From Candidatus Aalborgicola defluviihabitans (GTDB lineage Bacteria; Pseudomonadota; Gammaproteobacteria; Burkholderiales; Burkholderiaceae_C), in contig JADIXX010000008.1 of the NCBI GenBank assembly GCA_016705575.1, forward strand, positions 248,001-312,000: a stretch of DNA of 64,000 nucleotides. Direction: 5' to 3'. The notes under the pieces were generated by a model that saw only the letters and a program-made list of their open reading frames with translations, had not been told where the DNA came from and ran no database searches. Below, piece after piece: positions 8,567 through 15,943 of this stretch; position 1 is the first letter of the stretch, and each line of letters opens with the position of its first letter. The position numbers and the translations under genes are program-made.

Positions 8567-9178
8567 ATGCTTGCCAAGATCATGAGTCTGTTTCTGCTGG
8601 GGCTGATCCGGGTGCTGACCGGCTCGCAAGCCCGCTGGCATGGCTGCCCGCCCAAGGCCGAACAGCGCATTTATTTTGCCAACCACCAGAGCCACGCCGA
8701 TCTGGTAATGATCTGGGCGGCTCTGCCGCAGGAGTTGCGCAGCGTAACGCGCGCCATTGCTGCGAAAGACTACTGGACCAAGACCCCCTTCAAACAATGG
8801 CTGACCACAGCGGTGTTCAACGTGATCTACGTTTCGCGCGACCGCACCTCCGACGAAGACCCGCTGGAGCCGCTGTTTGATGCCCTGCAAAACGGCGACT
8901 CCATCATCCTGTTCCCCGAAGGCACGCGTGGCTTTACGGGCGAGCCGCAGCCCTTCAAGGCCGGCTTGTACAACCTGGCGCTCAAATTTCCGAACGTAGT
9001 GCTGGTGCCAGCCTGGATCAACAACGTGCAGCACGTGCTGCCCAAGGGCGAAGTGGTGCCGGTGCCAGTGCTGTGCTCGGTCACCTTTGGCACGCCCATG
9101 CAGTTGCAAGACGGCGAGGACCGCCGCGTCTTTCTGGAACGCGCCCGTGCTGCCGTAGTGGCGCTGCGCGACGTGTGA
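8567..9178 (+). CDS. PlsC-like 1-acyl-glycerol-3-phosphate acyltransferase
   Basis: About 203 residues. The acyltransferase HX4D motif is seen as NHQSHAD (near residue 38) and the phosphate-binding block as FPEGTRGF. An N-terminal hydrophobic segment should anchor it at the inner membrane. I chose ATG at 8567 (MLAKIMSLFLLG); a TTG at 8546 is possible but adds an unlikely leader. It is followed after 9 bp by a CdsA-like gene, a pairing that suggests phosphatidate made by this protein is passed to CDP-diacylglycerol synthesis. Probably an accessory copy of the essential plsC/cdsA pair; substrate not determinable. Confidence 0.88.
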   Translation: MLAKIMSLFLLGLIRVLTGSQARWHGCPPKAEQRIYFANHQSHADLVMIWAALPQELRSVTRAIAAKDYWTKTPFKQWLTTAVFNVIYVSRDRTSDEDPLEPLFDALQNGDSIILFPEGTRGFTGEPQPFKAGLYNLALKFPNVVLVPAWINNVQHVLPKGEVVPVPVLCSVTFGTPMQLQDGEDRRVFLERARAAVVALRDV

Positions 9179-9187
9179 GGCATTGCC

Positions 9188-10186
9188 ATGTTCAACATGT
9201 ACTACTACCTCAAAAACCTGACGCCTTCGCAGCAGATTGGCGCCCTGTTCGTGCTGGTGTTCGGCCTGCTGCTGTTGGCCAGCGTAGTGGCATTTTTGTA
9301 TTCGGTGCGCGACCATGGCGATAGCTCCGAGGCGCAGGCCCAACGCAAAGAGTTGCGCCGCATGGACGCCATTCTTCGCACCAGTTGGTTAATGGTGCTG
9401 GTGTTCTGGGTTGGCTGGGTCGCTGGCGACTGGGTGGCGCTGACCCTGTTTGGTTTTGTATCTTTTTTCAGCCTGCGTGAATTTCTTACCTTGTCCCCCA
9501 CGCGGCTGGGGGACCACCGCAGCCTGGTACTGGCCTTTTTTGTGGTACTGCCACTGCAGTATCTGCTGGTGGGCGGTGGGTACTTTGACCTGTTCACCGT
9601 GCTCATCCCGGTCTATGTGTTTCTGGCCCTGCCGCTGGCCAGCGCCCTGGCCAACGACCCGGTGCGCTTTTTGGAGCGCAGCGCCAAGCTGCAGTGGGGC
9701 ATCATGGTGTGCATCTACGGCATGAGCCATGTGCCGGCCTTGCTGATGCTGAAGTTTCCCGGCTATGAAGGGCGCAACGCGTTTCTGGTGTTCTTCCTGG
9801 TGCTGGTGGTTCAGGTTTGCATGGTCACCCAGCATTTCGCAGCGCGGCGCATGAAGAAAGCTCCGGTCGCACCAGCCATCAGCCAGAGCTTTAGCTGGGA
9901 CAGCTGGGGCCTGGGTGTGCTGGCAGGCAGCCTGCTGGGCGCCCTGCTGGCCGGCATCACGCCTTGGGTGCCAGGCGTAGCATTCTCGGCCGCCTTTGTG
10001 GCCTGCATGGCGGGCTCACTGGGCCACTTTGTCATGAAAGCGCTCAAACGGGACCGAGGCATCCCAAGCTGGGGTACCCAAGGCCAATCCGTAACCGGGG
10101 CCAGCGGCCTGTTGGACCGGGTGGACGCGCTGTGCTTTGCCGCACCGGTCTTCTTCCATTCGGTGCGATGGTACTTTGGTGCCTAG
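9188..10186 (+). CDS. CdsA-like phosphatidate cytidylyltransferase
   Basis: 332 residues with about eight predicted membrane segments. The C-terminal region LKRDRGIPSWG...TGASGLLDRVDALCFAAPVFF fits the CDP-diacylglycerol synthase signature (basic residues, then GLLDRVD). The family reaction is CTP plus phosphatidate to CDP-diacylglycerol plus pyrophosphate. ATG at 9188 follows a TGAGGCATTGCC leader. The stop (TAG) is followed at once by ruvC. Length and order suggest an alternative CdsA working with the preceding acyltransferase rather than the housekeeping copy near rseP/bamA. Confidence 0.88.
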   Translation: MFNMYYYLKNLTPSQQIGALFVLVFGLLLLASVVAFLYSVRDHGDSSEAQAQRKELRRMDAILRTSWLMVLVFWVGWVAGDWVALTLFGFVSFFSLREFLTLSPTRLGDHRSLVLAFFVVLPLQYLLVGGGYFDLFTVLIPVYVFLALPLASALANDPVRFLERSAKLQWGIMVCIYGMSHVPALLMLKFPGYEGRNAFLVFFLVLVVQVCMVTQHFAARRMKKAPVAPAISQSFSWDSWGLGVLAGSLLGALLAGITPWVPGVAFSAAFVACMAGSLGHFVMKALKRDRGIPSWGTQGQSVTGASGLLDRVDALCFAAPVFFHSVRWYFGA

Positions 10187-10187
10187 C

Positions 10188-10736
10188 ATGCGCATTCTTG
10201 GCATAGACCCCGGCCTGCGCACCACCGGTTTTGGTGTGGTGGACGTAGAGGGCGCTGCCTTGCACTACGTGGCCAGCGGCACCATCAGCACCCAACACCT
10301 GGATACCGGCGCACTGCCCCAACGGCTCAAGGTGCTGTTTGACGGCATTGCCGAGGTGGTGCAACGCTACGAGCCGGACTGCGCCTGTGTGGAAATCGTG
10401 TTTGTCAACGTCAACCCCCAGTCCACCCTGCTACTGGGCCAGGCCCGTGGCGCCTGCATCACGGCCCTCGTGTCGGGCGACCTGCCGGTGGCGGAATACA
10501 CCGCGCTGCAAATGAAACAGGCCGTGGTTGGTTATGGCCGGGCCGACAAAACACAAGTCCAGTCCATGGTGCAACGCCTGCTGGCCCTGCCAGGACTGCC
10601 CGGCCCCGACGCCGCCGACGCACTGGGCCTGGCCATCACCCACGCCCACGCCGGCACCGCCATGGCCCGCCTGGCCAAGGCCAGCGGGCTGGGTGGCAAA
10701 ATTGGGGGAAATTACCGGGCGGGAAGGAGCCGGTAG
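10188..10736 (+). CDS. ruvC: Holliday junction resolvase RuvC
   Basis: 182-residue endonuclease that cleaves four-way junctions brought by RuvAB. Catalytic acids are visible: Asp in LGIDPGLRTTGFG (residue 7), Glu in CVEIVFVNVNPQSTLLLGQARG, and the C-terminal DAADALGLAITHAH aspartates; Lys is present in RADKTQVQ. ATG at 10188 gives the canonical MRILGIDPG start, one base after the cdsA-like stop. ruvA and ruvB do not follow. Confidence 0.96.
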   Translation: MRILGIDPGLRTTGFGVVDVEGAALHYVASGTISTQHLDTGALPQRLKVLFDGIAEVVQRYEPDCACVEIVFVNVNPQSTLLLGQARGACITALVSGDLPVAEYTALQMKQAVVGYGRADKTQVQSMVQRLLALPGLPGPDAADALGLAITHAHAGTAMARLAKASGLGGKIGGNYRAGRSR

Positions 10737-10774
10737 TTAAAATTCCATCCGTTTTGAAATCCAGGGAAACAACA

Positions 10775-12799
10775 GTGAAAAAAAGCGGCAAGGTCGACCC
10801 AAGTCCCAATCTTGCGGCGCAGGTATCTCTGGCACTTCAACACCATCGGGCTGGCGATTTTGTTGGGGCCGAGGCGCTCTATCGACAAATTTTGGAAAGC
10901 AACCCCGGCCATGCTGACACCCTGCATCTATACGGCTGTCTCGCTGGTGACCAAGGGCAGTACGAACGAAGCATTGCACTAATCACTCAGGCGATCGAAC
11001 GGAGTCCTACCGCCTATCCCTACTATTACAATCTGGCCAACCAGTTGGCAAAGGCTGGGCGTTTGGATGAAGCGGCACGCTATTTTCGAACCGCTATCCA
11101 ACTCAAACCCGATTACGCGTTCGCTTACAACAACCTGGGACAGGCCCTGTTCAGGCAAGGTGACAACAAAGCCGCAATTGATTGCTACCGCACTGCGATC
11201 AAGCTACAGGCCAATTATGCCGACGCCCACTACAACCTAGGTCTGGCGCTACAAGACATGGGAGATCTGGGTGCTGCACAAGCGGCCTACCTGGAAGCAA
11301 TTCGTATTCGACCTGCATACGAACTGGCCCACTACAACCTGGGCAACCTGTATGCTCAGGTTCAAAATCCTGACGCCGCAATAGCAGCCTACCGACAAGC
11401 GCTCAGCATACGGCCAACCAATAACAAAGCCCATACCAATCTGGGTAACGTACTGCTAAAACTTGGCCAACCTGAAACAGCGTTGATCTGCTTTCGAGAG
11501 GGATTGCGGTTAGACCCTCAAGATGTATTCAGCCACAGTAATGTACTGTTAGCGATGAATTATGCGGCGGGCTATTCGGCACATGACATTTTCTGTGAAC
11601 ACTTGGAGTTCGCGCAGAATCACGCTCACAAACTACGCCGAATCGGCACGGACATCAACCACACGGACATTGATAGAAAGCTGCGGGTTGGGTATGTTTC
11701 CGGCGATTTTAGGTGGCATGCCGTCGCCTATTTTGTTGATGCCGTTTTGCAGCACCACGACCATCAGGCCTTTGAATTGTTCGGTTACAGCAATACGGCT
11801 ACCGAAGATGCGGTGACCCAACGCCTGAAAGGGCATTTTGACCATTGGCGCAACATTCGCGCGCTGGACGATGACCATGCCGCCGAACTGATTGCGAGGG
11901 ACAAGATTGATATCCTGGTTGACCTGTCTGGTCACACCGCAGACAACCGTTTGCTGGTATTCGCACGCAAACCCGCTCCGATTCAGGTAACTTGGCTGGG
12001 CTACCCCAACACCACCGGCCTGCAGGCCATGGATTACCGCCTGACAGATGGTTATGCCGAACCCGAAGGAATGACCGAACAGTACAACGTTGAGAAGCTC
12101 TGGCGACTGCCTGATGTGTTTTGCTGCTACACCCCCTGCGCTGACAAACCCGAGCGCAGGTCGAGTCCGGAATTGAACGTGCAACCGACTCCAGCGCTAA
12201 AGAATGGGTATGTCACGTTTGGCTGTTTCAATAATCTCGCCAAAATGAGCCCCCCGGTGGTAGCACTGTGGGCAAGGCTTTTGCGTGAGGTACCACGCGC
12301 CCGACTGATGCTGGAGGCCGCGGGGCTGGATACAGATGCACAACGCAAACACGTGCGTGAGCAGTTTGCGGTGCACGGCATCCACGCAGATCGACTGGTC
12401 TTGTTGGGCCGAACGCCTGAACAACAGTATGTGCTGTACCACGAAGTCGACATTGCATTGGATCCGTTTCCCTGCAATGGTGGCACAACCAGTTTTGACA
12501 CCTTGTGGATGGGGGTGCCACTGGTAACCCTGGCTGGGCACACTTTTGTGTCCCGTATGGGGGTGAGCCTGTTGTCCACCCTGGGCTTGACAGAACTGAT
12601 CGCCCAAACTGAAGACCAGTACATTGCAATTGCCAAGGGACTTGTCAGCAATTTAGACAGTCTCAATGAACTTCGTCTCGACCTGCGACCCCGTATGGAG
12701 ACCTCGGCCTTGCTTGATCAAACCCGGTTCACCAAAAATATGGAAGCCGCTTTGCGAGGAATGTGGGCAGTAGAGTGTGCCGCCAAGAACTTGCTGTAA
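10775..12799 (+). CDS. TPR protein with O-GlcNAc-transferase-like (GT41) domain
   Basis: N-terminal tetratricopeptide repeats (about residues 20-260; repeated blocks such as YYYNLANQLAKAGRLDEAAR, AYNNLGQALFRQGD, AHYNLGLALQDMGD) followed by a SPINDLY/OGT-like catalytic region (about 295-670) with RVGYVSGDFRWHAV, DILVDLSGHTADNRL, PIQVTWLGYPNTTG and DTLWMGVPLVTLAG. Bacterial members glycosylate proteins or contribute to surface glycans; the acceptor is unknown. I chose GTG at 10775 because AGGGA lies 7 bases upstream; the open frame reaches a TTG at 10754. It is followed by a strong hairpin. Base use is somewhat more AT-rich than the neighbouring ruvC. Confidence 0.9.
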   Translation: MKKSGKVDPSPNLAAQVSLALQHHRAGDFVGAEALYRQILESNPGHADTLHLYGCLAGDQGQYERSIALITQAIERSPTAYPYYYNLANQLAKAGRLDEAARYFRTAIQLKPDYAFAYNNLGQALFRQGDNKAAIDCYRTAIKLQANYADAHYNLGLALQDMGDLGAAQAAYLEAIRIRPAYELAHYNLGNLYAQVQNPDAAIAAYRQALSIRPTNNKAHTNLGNVLLKLGQPETALICFREGLRLDPQDVFSHSNVLLAMNYAAGYSAHDIFCEHLEFAQNHAHKLRRIGTDINHTDIDRKLRVGYVSGDFRWHAVAYFVDAVLQHHDHQAFELFGYSNTATEDAVTQRLKGHFDHWRNIRALDDDHAAELIARDKIDILVDLSGHTADNRLLVFARKPAPIQVTWLGYPNTTGLQAMDYRLTDGYAEPEGMTEQYNVEKLWRLPDVFCCYTPCADKPERRSSPELNVQPTPALKNGYVTFGCFNNLAKMSPPVVALWARLLREVPRARLMLEAAGLDTDAQRKHVREQFAVHGIHADRLVLLGRTPEQQYVLYHEVDIALDPFPCNGGTTSFDTLWMGVPLVTLAGHTFVSRMGVSLLSTLGLTELIAQTEDQYIAIAKGLVSNLDSLNELRLDLRPRMETSALLDQTRFTKNMEAALRGMWAVECAAKNLL

Positions 12800-12831
12800 G
12801 TTTCCAACAGACCCTGCGATCTGTTGGAAAC
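12800..12831. terminator. Long hairpin between convergent genes
   Basis: Perfect 12-bp stem GTTTCCAACAGA / TCTGTTGGAAAC with loop CCCTGCGA, beginning one base after the stop of the OGT-like gene and 21 bp from the stop of the convergent lipoprotein gene. There is no U-run, so it is either a bidirectional structure that protects 3' ends or a weak terminator. Confidence 0.6.
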
Positions 12832-12851
12832 ACAACTGCAGACCAAGTTAC

Positions 12852-14591
12852 CTAGTCAAGTAACTGATTCTTGCCCATGATATCGAGAAAGACCAGGTAC
12901 CAATCACCATCAACCCAGATCCACTCTTGCGGAACTTCTACTTCTTTCTTGGGTACGACGATCTTCTTGCCGCGCATCACAATTTCAGGTACTTCTGAGA
13001 TATAGGCAACTTGTACAGTCGCTTTTTGCTCCGTAAGTTTGGGTTCACCCACGATTCGGTGGCCATAGTATTTGACAAGACCTTGGGTCTTTACATAGTT
13101 TGATTGGCTATTGGTTTCGCGGAAAAACGGATCCATATAGTTGTAGACCAGGTCGTACTTGACCGCTTCACGCGCAGACCAAAAGGCATCCACACGTTCT
13201 TTGAGACGTTCAATATTCGGCGTCGGCATCGTCACACCGGGGTCACCCTGCCGGTAGGTACGCGTACCAATAACACTGCTTGGCAGGGTTCGGTCAGGCG
13301 ATTCTTGCCAGGCAATTTGGTATTGACCGGCACTAACATAGCTTATCGAAGGGAAGTAGTGGTACAAGTCCACTTTACCCGCCAACACAATGGGCTGCGC
13401 CAACCAGCTAGCGCCTCCGTTGGAGGAATAGTTGCCCGCGATAACCGGCTTTACGTAACGCATGTCTACCCAAACGGCCATTGCAGATCCATCGTCACCA
13501 AAACGCAATTTGGGAAGGATGGTGCTGGCCCCAAAAGGTTCGCCACCATTCAATCGATGGAGACTTGAAAACGTGGCCCCGTCACTGGTGAACGTATGAA
13601 ACAGATTGATCCGGGCTTTCTCATCGCCCGATGGCTTCTTGACAATCAACAGGTGTGCTTGCCCTTTGGGGTCGGTAGACAGGAATAGTCCCTCAGTTCC
13701 GGCAGAATCCGCAATGGTCACGGAGTCGCCCCAGGTCTTGTTTTGGTCGTTTGAGCGCTTACAACGCACAGCATCCACATCAGCCCAACACAACAACAAG
13801 CCTGTTGTGCCCATCCTGACCATAGCCGGTGATCCCGGTTGTGATACAGAACTATGGGCTACTTGTGCTGTTAGCCAGTGCGCTCCACGGTCTTCAGAGC
13901 TCCGTACCTCTAGCTTGAACTGCTGATCTGACCCACGAGACAGCCAGGACGCATGCACCCAATTGCCGTTGGAAACCAAACTGGGGTCGATGGCTGAAGT
14001 GCGTTGGGCATCGTCATTCAGTTTGATGTCTTCGGCTTTCCAGGATTCACCACGGTCGTTCGAGAAATTCAAGTACAAGTCAAGGCCGCCATTGCGCTCG
14101 TCGGTATAAGCTACATACATATCACCCAAACCATTGGAGGCCACAAGGGGTGCAAATGCACCGCCCTTTTGGTTCAAACGGTGAACCGGACCAAAGGTTT
14201 TCCCGTCATCCAGCGATGTACGGACATAAATCAATTTGTCGCCATTGACGCCAACTCCCTCAATGGGTTTTACCAACTTAGGCCGCCAAATGGCAAACAG
14301 AGCCTTGCCATCGCTGTGCAAAGTGGCGTAAGCCAACCGCACATCTCCGCCCTTGTTTTCGCTGAGTATCTGCTCCGTCCCATCCGGGCGGCGCAGTGTT
14401 AGGGCGTTGTCGGGGTTGAAATACAACATTTCGACCGCGTTTGCGTGCCGCTCGGTCGTTACCGATTCAGAAATTTCAAAGCGGGACGCCTTGATGACGA
14501 CTGGCTGCTCGCTGCCAACATTAACGGATGCACACCCAGCCAGAAACAAGGGGACGCCCATGCAAGTGAAAACCCATTTAATCAATTTCAT
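12852..14591 (-). CDS. BNR/sialidase-fold lipoprotein of unknown function
   Basis: Signal sequence ending in lipobox LAGC (Cys at about 20), so an outer- or inner-membrane lipoprotein. The body (about 60-450) carries several Asp-box (BNR) repeats: SLDDGKTFG, SNDRGESWK, SEDRGAHWL, SNDQNKTWG, SNGGASWL. These indicate a six-bladed sialidase-type propeller. A smaller C-terminal domain (about 470-579) looks like an NTF2/SnoaL-type alpha+beta fold. I cannot see the arginine triad and Tyr/Glu of true sialidases with confidence, so no enzyme activity is assigned. ATG at 14589-14591 follows GGAAAAAGCGA. It lies downstream of, and on the same strand as, the secreted-protein gene and the type II secretion operon. 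Confidence 0.75.
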   Translation of the reverse strand: MKLIKWVFTCMGVPLFLAGCASVNVGSEQPVVIKASRFEISESVTTERHANAVEMLYFNPDNALTLRRPDGTEQILSENKGGDVRLAYATLHSDGKALFAIWRPKLVKPIEGVGVNGDKLIYVRTSLDDGKTFGPVHRLNQKGGAFAPLVASNGLGDMYVAYTDERNGGLDLYLNFSNDRGESWKAEDIKLNDDAQRTSAIDPSLVSNGNWVHASWLSRGSDQQFKLEVRSSEDRGAHWLTAQVAHSSVSQPGSPAMVRMGTTGLLLCWADVDAVRCKRSNDQNKTWGDSVTIADSAGTEGLFLSTDPKGQAHLLIVKKPSGDEKARINLFHTFTSDGATFSSLHRLNGGEPFGASTILPKLRFGDDGSAMAVWVDMRYVKPVIAGNYSSNGGASWLAQPIVLAGKVDLYHYFPSISYVSAGQYQIAWQESPDRTLPSSVIGTRTYRQGDPGVTMPTPNIERLKERVDAFWSAREAVKYDLVYNYMDPFFRETNSQSNYVKTQGLVKYYGHRIVGEPKLTEQKATVQVAYISEVPEIVMRGKKIVVPKKEVEVPQEWIWVDGDWYLVFLDIMGKNQLLD

Positions 14592-14630
14592 TCGCTTTTT
14601 CCAGATCCAAAGATCAATCTATTTTAGGTC

Positions 14631-14665
14631 AAAAAAAAAGGGGTGGATTACTCCACCCCTTTTTT
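14631..14665 (-). terminator. Rho-independent terminator (bidirectional shape)
   Basis: Stem GGGGTGGA / TCCACCCC (14640-14647 with 14652-14659) flanked by A9 on one side and T6 on the other. On the minus strand it is followed by nine U residues, a strong intrinsic terminator for the secreted-protein gene that separates it from the lipoprotein gene. A second small inverted repeat, AAACCAGA/TCTGGTTT, lies at 14670-14689. Confidence 0.85.
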
Positions 14666-14695
14666 GATTAAACCAGATTACTCTGGTTTGGATGA

Positions 14696-15667
14696 TTACA
14701 GTGTAGGAGCACGTGTAATGTAGCTGCCCATGCCGTTCAGGGTAGTTTCCTGCTTGTAAACCAACGCGTTGGTAGCAGCGCCACCGACCATGAACCAGTT
14801 TGCCCAACCACCGTTGGCAGACCAAGGCTCATTCAAAGCACCCAGCATTTGGGCACGTGAAGCGACACCAAAGCAAGTCACAGGAACGTTGGTCGTGGAG
14901 GACTGGAATCCTTCGTTGTTATTATAGTGACCGTAGAAGAACAGGGGACCTGGGCCAGTTGCGGCGTAAGTAACGGAAGCGGCACCAGCATAAGCCATAA
15001 GACCTTCGCCAGCCAAAGGCAAAATGTAGAACGACGTAGTTGCAACCGAAGTTGCATACCAAGACATCACCTTGTTAGGATTGGCGCCATCAGGACCAGC
15101 GGGCAATGAAAAATCGGGCAAGGCAGCATCAGTTGTGTGCAAATCATCGGTGCTGTAGGCAAAGTACAAACCGGTTGATGTGTCAACGATGTGCGCATCA
15201 CCGTGCAGGATGGCGCCGTTGTAAGCAGCAGCCTCACCGTAGGCAGCAGCCGCGGAGTTGTTCACAATCAGGAAACCTTGCTGGTTTGAACCAGCGGGGG
15301 CGCCTGGGAAGTACTTCGGAGCCGATGTGGTGTCACCAAAAGCAGCAGGCACATCAATGCGGTTAGACATTTCGAACTGCATCAAGTCGTTTGGTGTAGA
15401 CATAGCATCACCATTGACGTGGTTGCATGCCGCGCTGTTTGCTGCGCCAATTTCCTTGGTTGCCCAAGTGAAGTGCAGAGGAGTAGGACCGGGAGCGCCC
15501 AACTGGTTGGTGATCGACAAGAAGGTGTATGCACCAACCTTGGATGTGACATAGGGGAACAGCAAGTTGGTGGTACCGGGGGTACCAGCGCTAGCAACCA
15601 TGCTGGCGGTAGCCAACAGAGCACCTACCGAAGCGGCGATCAGAGACTTTTGAAAAGTTTTTTTCAT
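14696..15667 (-). CDS. Secreted protein of unknown function
   Basis: 323 residues with a clear Sec signal peptide (MKKTFQKSLIAASVGALLAT..., cleavage near ASA-GT at about 27). The mature part is rich in Ala, Gly, Asn, Thr, Ser and aromatic residues, poor in charge, and has only two obvious cysteines (ACNHVNG, VTCFGVA) that could form a disulfide. The start is set by AGGAAACGTAAC before ATG at 15665-15667. Strong ribosome site, own promoter region and strong terminator suggest high expression as a single gene. I do not recognise the family. It sits next to the outlet (gspD) of a type II secretion operon, so it is a candidate secreted substrate or surface protein; this is inference. Confidence 0.8.
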   Translation of the reverse strand: MKKTFQKSLIAASVGALLATASMVASAGTPGTTNLLFPYVTSKVGAYTFLSITNQLGAPGPTPLHFTWATKEIGAANSAACNHVNGDAMSTPNDLMQFEMSNRIDVPAAFGDTTSAPKYFPGAPAGSNQQGFLIVNNSAAAAYGEAAAYNGAILHGDAHIVDTSTGLYFAYSTDDLHTTDAALPDFSLPAGPDGANPNKVMSWYATSVATTSFYILPLAGEGLMAYAGAASVTYAATGPGPLFFYGHYNNNEGFQSSTTNVPVTCFGVASRAQMLGALNEPWSANGGWANWFMVGGAATNALVYKQETTLNGMGSYITRAPTL

Positions 15668-15760
15668 GTTACGTTTCCTATTTTGGCCAAAATAAAATAA
15701 TTCATACACCCAGCCCGGCAATTTCTTACCTATGCCAGTGTACTACCTTTGCACTAACGA

Positions 15761-15779
15761 AATCCATTGTACATGGATT
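15761..15779. promoter_or_regulatory. Palindrome upstream of secreted-protein gene
   Basis: Inverted repeat AATCCAT-TGTAC-ATGGATT with perfect 7-bp arms, about 95 bp upstream of the secreted-protein start in the 276-bp gap between it and gspD. Placement and symmetry suit a dimeric regulator site; no regulator can be named. The rest of the gap is AT-rich promoter-like sequence without a visible gene. Confidence 0.4.
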
Positions 15780-15943
15780 GACTAAACCGGTCAAAAAAAC
15801 TTAACGTTACTCTGCCGGATGGCCAGTTCCCTGACGCATGCTGCCAATGTACAAAAGAACACCATCAAGGTCAAAGAGATTCCAAGCGATTTGTGCGGGT
15901 TTTTTCATTCGTGTACCTTTAATGCAACACCAAAACAACAAAT

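Noticed and set aside
13441..13600. True sialidase activity of the BNR lipoprotein
   Set aside because: Asp-box repeats only define the propeller fold; the catalytic Arg triad and Tyr/Glu could not be identified.
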